Origin: Thermoplasmata archaeon
Lineage (GTDB): Archaea; Thermoplasmatota; E2; DHVEG-1; B18-G2
DNA length: 9,068 nucleotides
Reading direction: 5' to 3'
NCBI GenBank assembly: GCA_003651105.1
Contig: QMTN01000007.1
Span: forward strand, 1 to 9,068
In this document: positions 6,453 through 9,068 of the stretch, piece after piece
Layout of the letters: each line of letters begins with the position of its first letter
Position numbering within the stretch: the stretch's first letter is position 1
The notes under the pieces: model-generated
Databases searched by the model: none
What the model was told of the DNA's origin: nothing
Seen by the model: only the letters and a program-made list of their open reading frames with translations
Program-made: the position numbers and the translations under genes

Positions 6453-7298
6453 ATGGCGCACGTGGCAGAGTGGAAGATCAGAGAGGTTGAGGAGTTGAAA
6501 AACATCATAACATCCTACCCATCCATAGCTATAGTTGGCATAGAGAATATACCAGCTCCCCAGATGCAGAAACTCAGGGAAAAGATAAGGGAGATTGGAG
6601 TCCTGAGGGTTAGTAGGAACAGACTGATAAAGAGGGCTCTTGAATCTGTAGGAGGAAAACTGGCTGAACTTTCAAACTCCATATCTGGTCAAAGCGCCAT
6701 CTTGGCAACAAGGGAAAACCCCTTCAGGTTGTACAAGTTCATAAAGGAAAACAGGATAAACGCCCCCGCCAAGGGCGGAGAGGTGGCGCAGAAGGATATA
6801 GAGGTTAAGGCTGGAGAGACGCCGTTCAAGCCAGGCCCAATAGTTGGTGAACTACAGAGGGTTGGCATACCTGCAGCCATAGAGGGTGGAAAGGTAGTGA
6901 TAAAGAAGGATAAGGTCTTGGTGAGGGCTGGAGAAAGGATACCGAGAGAGGTTGCCCAAGCCCTGACGAGGCTGGAGATTTACCCTATAGAGATAGGTCT
7001 TTCATTGAGGGCGGTCTACGAAGATGGAGTGATCTTCAAACCGGATGTGCTCGAGATAGATGAGGAGAGGTTCAAGTCCGAGCTAATCACGGCTATAAGA
7101 AATGCCCTCCTACTAGCTATAGATAGGAGATGGGTAACGAGAGAAACCATACATTATCTAATAACAAAGGCTCATCAAGACGCTCTAGCCCTATCATTAT
7201 CCATATCCTATCCAACCAGATCAAATATAGAGATCTTACTATCTAAGGCGCACGCTCAGGCGATGCAGCTCAAAGGTTTGTTAGATAAAAAGATGTAG
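6453..7298 (+). CDS. rpl10: Ribosomal protein L10 / stalk base P0 (uL10), lacking the usual acidic tail
   Basis: uL10 anchors the stalk to 23S rRNA and carries several L12/P1 dimers. The 281-residue protein has the N-terminal rRNA-binding domain (about 1-108, with [12 protein letters not shown]), the archaeal/eukaryal insert domain (about 109-185, starting near [11 protein letters not shown]), and a helical spine with three L12-binding-like modules near 210-225, 229-251 and 255-277. It then stops at LKGLLDKKM. Archaeal L10 proteins I know are usually about 310-350 residues and end in an Ala-rich linker, charged run and GLxxLFG tail like that of P1; here that tail is absent. Reading past the TAG in the other frames shows no lost tail, so a simple frameshift is unlikely. 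Leu codons shift sharply to CTA/TTA after about 7080. The start is set by GAGGT. Confidence 0.94.
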   Translation: MAHVAEWKIREVEELKNIITSYPSIAIVGIENIPAPQMQKLREKIREIGVLRVSRNRLIKRALESVGGKLAELSNSISGQSAILATRENPFRLYKFIKENRINAPAKGGEVAQKDIEVKAGETPFKPGPIVGELQRVGIPAAIEGGKVVIKKDKVLVRAGERIPREVAQALTRLEIYPIEIGLSLRAVYEDGVIFKPDVLEIDEERFKSELITAIRNALLLAIDRRWVTRETIHYLITKAHQDALALSLSISYPTRSNIEILLSKAHAQAMQLKGLLDKKM

Positions 7299-7302
7299 GA
7301 GG
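7298..7302 (+). promoter_or_regulatory. Ribosome binding site of L12, overlapping the L10 stop
   Basis: GGAGG shares its first base with the L10 TAG and lies seven bases before the L12 ATG at 7310. It is a strong site, as expected for the multi-copy stalk protein, which needs more translation than L10. Confidence 0.8.
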
Positions 7303-7309
7303 AGATAGT

Positions 7310-7624
7310 ATGGAATATATCTATAGCGCGATGCTGCTGCATTCCGCGGGAAAGGAGATAAACGAGGAGAACATCAAGAAGGTGCTGGAGGCTGCGGGAG
7401 TAAAGGTAGATGATGCCAGGGTAAAGGCTCTGGTTGCATCCCTGGAAGGCGTGAACATAGAGGAAGCCATAAAGAGCGCCTCACTGGTTGCAGCAGCTCC
7501 GGCGCAGGCAGAGGCGAAGGAGGAGAAGAAGGAGGAAGAGAAGAAGGAAGAGGAAAAGAAGAAGAAAGAGGAGGAAGTCAGCGAGGAGGAGGCGGCAGCA
7601 GGTCTCAGCGCACTCTTTGGCTGA
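7310..7624 (+). CDS. rpl12: Ribosomal stalk protein L12 / P1
   Basis: This 104-residue archaeal P1 protein forms dimers on the L10 spine and recruits translation factors. It shows the N-terminal helical dimerisation domain (1-58, [20 protein letters not shown]), an Ala-rich hinge (59-69), a run of almost only Glu and Lys (70-93), and the factor-binding tail [10 protein letters not shown] at the very end. Length and layout are typical. The ATG at 7310 has a strong GGAGG. It ends 14 bp before the converging methyltransferase gene, and no clear terminator separates them. Because L10 here has no such tail, L12 would be the only source of factor-binding tails on the stalk. Confidence 0.97.
   Translation: MEYIYSAMLLHSAGKEINEENIKKVLEAAGVKVDDARVKALVASLEGVNIEEAIKSASLVAAAPAQAEAKEEKKEEEKKEEEKKKKEEEVSEEEAAAGLSALFG
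7516..7577 (+). repeat. 62-base homopurine tract in the L12 gene
   Basis: The segment coding for the Glu/Lys run contains only A and G for 62 bases and includes several GGAGG-like words. It follows from Lys/Glu codons, so it is low-complexity coding sequence rather than a mobile repeat. It could in principle form a triplex or act as an internal ribosome binding decoy. Confidence 0.8.
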
Positions 7625-7638
7625 TCATCGAGCATGAC

Positions 7639-8769
7639 CTAGGCTTTCAATTTGAAGATAGTCGTATCTAGATCGCCATACCTAACCTTCATCTCTTCCT
7701 TTATCTGGAAACCGAAAGCAATCGATAGATCCCTGATCAGATCCCCATAGGGTGTGATGAGAGTAAGTATGGAATCTCCCGTCAACACATCCATCGATCT
7801 CTCGAACAAAATCTCGTACAGCTCCTTTATCCTGCCCTTCCTGCCTATCCTCAACCCATATGGAGGATTTGTCACTATGTACTCTGCCTCTATTCCTTTA
7901 AGCTCTTCCACATCCATCTGAAAGAACCTCACGGTATCCAAAACGCCAGCTTCCTTCGCATTCTCCTTGGCTCCCTCCACGTGTTTCCTGAACTTATCAG
8001 AGCCCAAGATGATGGAACTATCCCCGCTTTCCCTAAATTCTGGCAGAATCCTTCCAAGGAACTCGAAATATGAGAAATCTCTGTTTTTACCGGGAGGAAT
8101 GTTTCTGATCATCATGGCAGACTCTATCGGTATGGTTCCGCTACCACACATCGGATCGAGAAGGGTTTTTTCCTTCTTCCAGCCGGAAAGGTAGATCATG
8201 GAGCAAGCTATGCTCGGATTGAGGGGGGCTGGATGATTATAAACCCTGTACCATCTCTTGTGCAGAGCCCTATCACCGGTTGTATCTATGCCAACAAACA
8301 GCTCATCTTGGATCAGGTCAACCCTTATTATGATATCGGGATCATCTAGATCAACCTTCAGCCTGATCTTCCTATCCTTAAGATAGCTATCGATCACACC
8401 CTGACCAGCTTCCCTAGATATATCTATAGAAGTGAAGTCGTGAGTACCTGTTCTCGATGACCTGATCGCGAAGCTCTGATCAGGATTAATAAAGGAGAAA
8501 TCCAGAGATTTCACCACTCTGTACACATCGTCCAAAGAGCTCACATGGGTGTTGCAAAGCAGTAGCATGACCCTCTCCAAGGTTCTCGATAGGTTATTCA
8601 GGATCGGTACGAGATCCATCCTTCCCTCAAAGAATACCCTTCCCTTCCCCTCCCTTAATTCCCTGATCCTCCCTCCAAACCCCTCTATCTCCCTCGCGGA
8701 TACCCTCTCGAGACCCATGGGTAGGGTTGCATAGAATACCTTTGTCTCTCCATCGAGGATATCCATCAT
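7639..8769 (-). CDS. trm14: THUMP-domain tRNA guanine-N2 methyltransferase (Trm14-like)
   Basis: This 376-residue protein has the Trm14/RlmL-type layout: an N-terminal region and THUMP RNA-binding domain (about 1-165), then a Rossmann-fold methyltransferase. The S-adenosylmethionine motif is LLDPMCGSGTIPIES (203-217), and the catalytic motif for base-amine methylation is NPPYGLRIG (301-309). Length and order match archaeal Trm14 (about 380 residues), which makes m2G at position 6 of tRNA; another guanine position or rRNA is possible. Two adjacent ATGs (8769 and 8766) could start it; no ribosome binding site is seen, but the preceding gene's TGA lies only two bases upstream, so translation is probably coupled. 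It converges on rpl12. Confidence 0.9.
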   Translation of the reverse strand: MMDILDGETKVFYATLPMGLERVSAREIEGFGGRIRELREGKGRVFFEGRMDLVPILNNLSRTLERVMLLLCNTHVSSLDDVYRVVKSLDFSFINPDQSFAIRSSRTGTHDFTSIDISREAGQGVIDSYLKDRKIRLKVDLDDPDIIIRVDLIQDELFVGIDTTGDRALHKRWYRVYNHPAPLNPSIACSMIYLSGWKKEKTLLDPMCGSGTIPIESAMMIRNIPPGKNRDFSYFEFLGRILPEFRESGDSSIILGSDKFRKHVEGAKENAKEAGVLDTVRFFQMDVEELKGIEAEYIVTNPPYGLRIGRKGRIKELYEILFERSMDVLTGDSILTLITPYGDLIRDLSIAFGFQIKEEMKVRYGDLDTTIFKLKA

Positions 8770-8771
8770 AC

Positions 8772-9068
8772 TCAGAGGATTTGTATACTCAGCTTATCAG
8801 AACTCGTTGATAGATTTGCGCTGTTGGTAACCTCTACCCAGTAGGTTATGCTCGTATTAGATGGGAACTCACCGAGCTCCGCACCGAATACGGGATCATT
8901 TGGAAGATCTGCCAGAGGATCCTCCTTGTGCCTTTCCTGAGCCGGGAAGGAGGCGTACCTAAACATCCTCTTCTTGATAACCTTTCCATCAACCTCAAGA
9001 TATAGCCAGACATCCTTTATTTCGAACCTCTCGGATGAGATGTTTGCATAGATGATGATGTTATCATC
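8772..9068 (-). CDS. Unidentified protein, C-terminal part, probably extracytoplasmic beta-sandwich domain
   Basis: The frame is open from the window edge to TGA at 8774-8772, giving the last 98 residues of a longer gene whose start is not in the window. I do not recognise the family. The alternating hydrophobic pattern (DNIIIYANIS, DVWLYLEVDGKVIKKR) and the closing TSITYWVEVTNSANLSTSSDK resemble the last strands of Ig-like or fibronectin-III-like domains. Three N-x-S/T sequons (NIS, NTS, NLS) fit an exported protein, as for the FKBP in this window. It sits directly upstream of the tRNA methyltransferase with a two-base gap, so they share a transcript. No cell-wall anchor or C-terminal membrane segment is present: it ends at LSIQIL. 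Confidence 0.75.
   Translation of the reverse strand, partial: DDNIIIYANISSERFEIKDVWLYLEVDGKVIKKRMFRYASFPAQERHKEDPLADLPNDPVFGAELGEFPSNTSITYWVEVTNSANLSTSSDKLSIQIL

Noticed and set aside
7296..7420. Frameshift as the cause of the missing L10 tail
   Set aside because: No frame after the L10 stop gives a hinge or acidic tail before L12, and the stop is integrated with the L12 ribosome binding site.
7321..7635. Serine/phenylalanine-rich frame antisense to L12
   Set aside because: It is the mirror of the Glu/Lys codon run and has no recognisable motif.

Overview
The window is archaeal chromosomal DNA from what looks like a thermophile. The evidence is archaeal-type gene content (Alba, ribosomal L1/P0/P1 stalk genes, four-subunit ferredoxin oxidoreductase, a THUMP tRNA methyltransferase of Trm14 type), TATA-box promoters, GGAGG-type ribosome binding sites, and Arg codons that are almost all AGA/AGG with heavy ATA use. 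G+C looks moderate by eye. I could not fix the lineage; the Alba and L1-L10-L12 arrangement look euryarchaeal-like, but this is only an impression.

Layout. On the + strand, bases 1-2679 hold the end of porA, complete porB and a RecJ/GAN-like DHH-DHHA1 phosphoesterase as one tight unit. On the - strand, 4652-2655 hold agmatinase followed by a membrane-anchored FKBP-type prolyl isomerase; the FKBP gene runs 25 bp into the 3' end of the DHH gene. A small calcineurin-like phosphoesterase (4705-5310, +) diverges from agmatinase across a 52-bp gap with a palindromic AT-rich element. It converges on alba (5649-5356, -), with a strong hairpin between them. alba diverges from the rpl1-rpl10-rpl12 stalk operon (5804-7624, +) across 154 bp holding two clear TATA boxes. 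That operon converges on a - strand pair: the C-terminal end of an unidentified, probably extracytoplasmic protein, then a Trm14-like tRNA methyltransferase (8769-7639).

Roles. Most genes are housekeeping: pyruvate oxidation to acetyl-CoA, DNA repair or replication nuclease, polyamine synthesis, chromatin, ribosomal stalk, tRNA modification. I see no mobile element, CRISPR array, tRNA or rRNA gene, and no obvious new multi-gene system.

The most unusual points are (i) an FKBP whose fold is split by a roughly 214-residue insert and in which 18 of 25 asparagines sit in N-glycosylation sequons, and (ii) an L10/P0 protein that ends just after its L12-binding spine and lacks the acidic GLxxLFG tail shared by archaeal P0 and P1, with a sharp Leu codon shift over that last segment. 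Smaller points are a compact shared promoter with probably leaderless transcripts and candidate hairpins around the L1 start codon.
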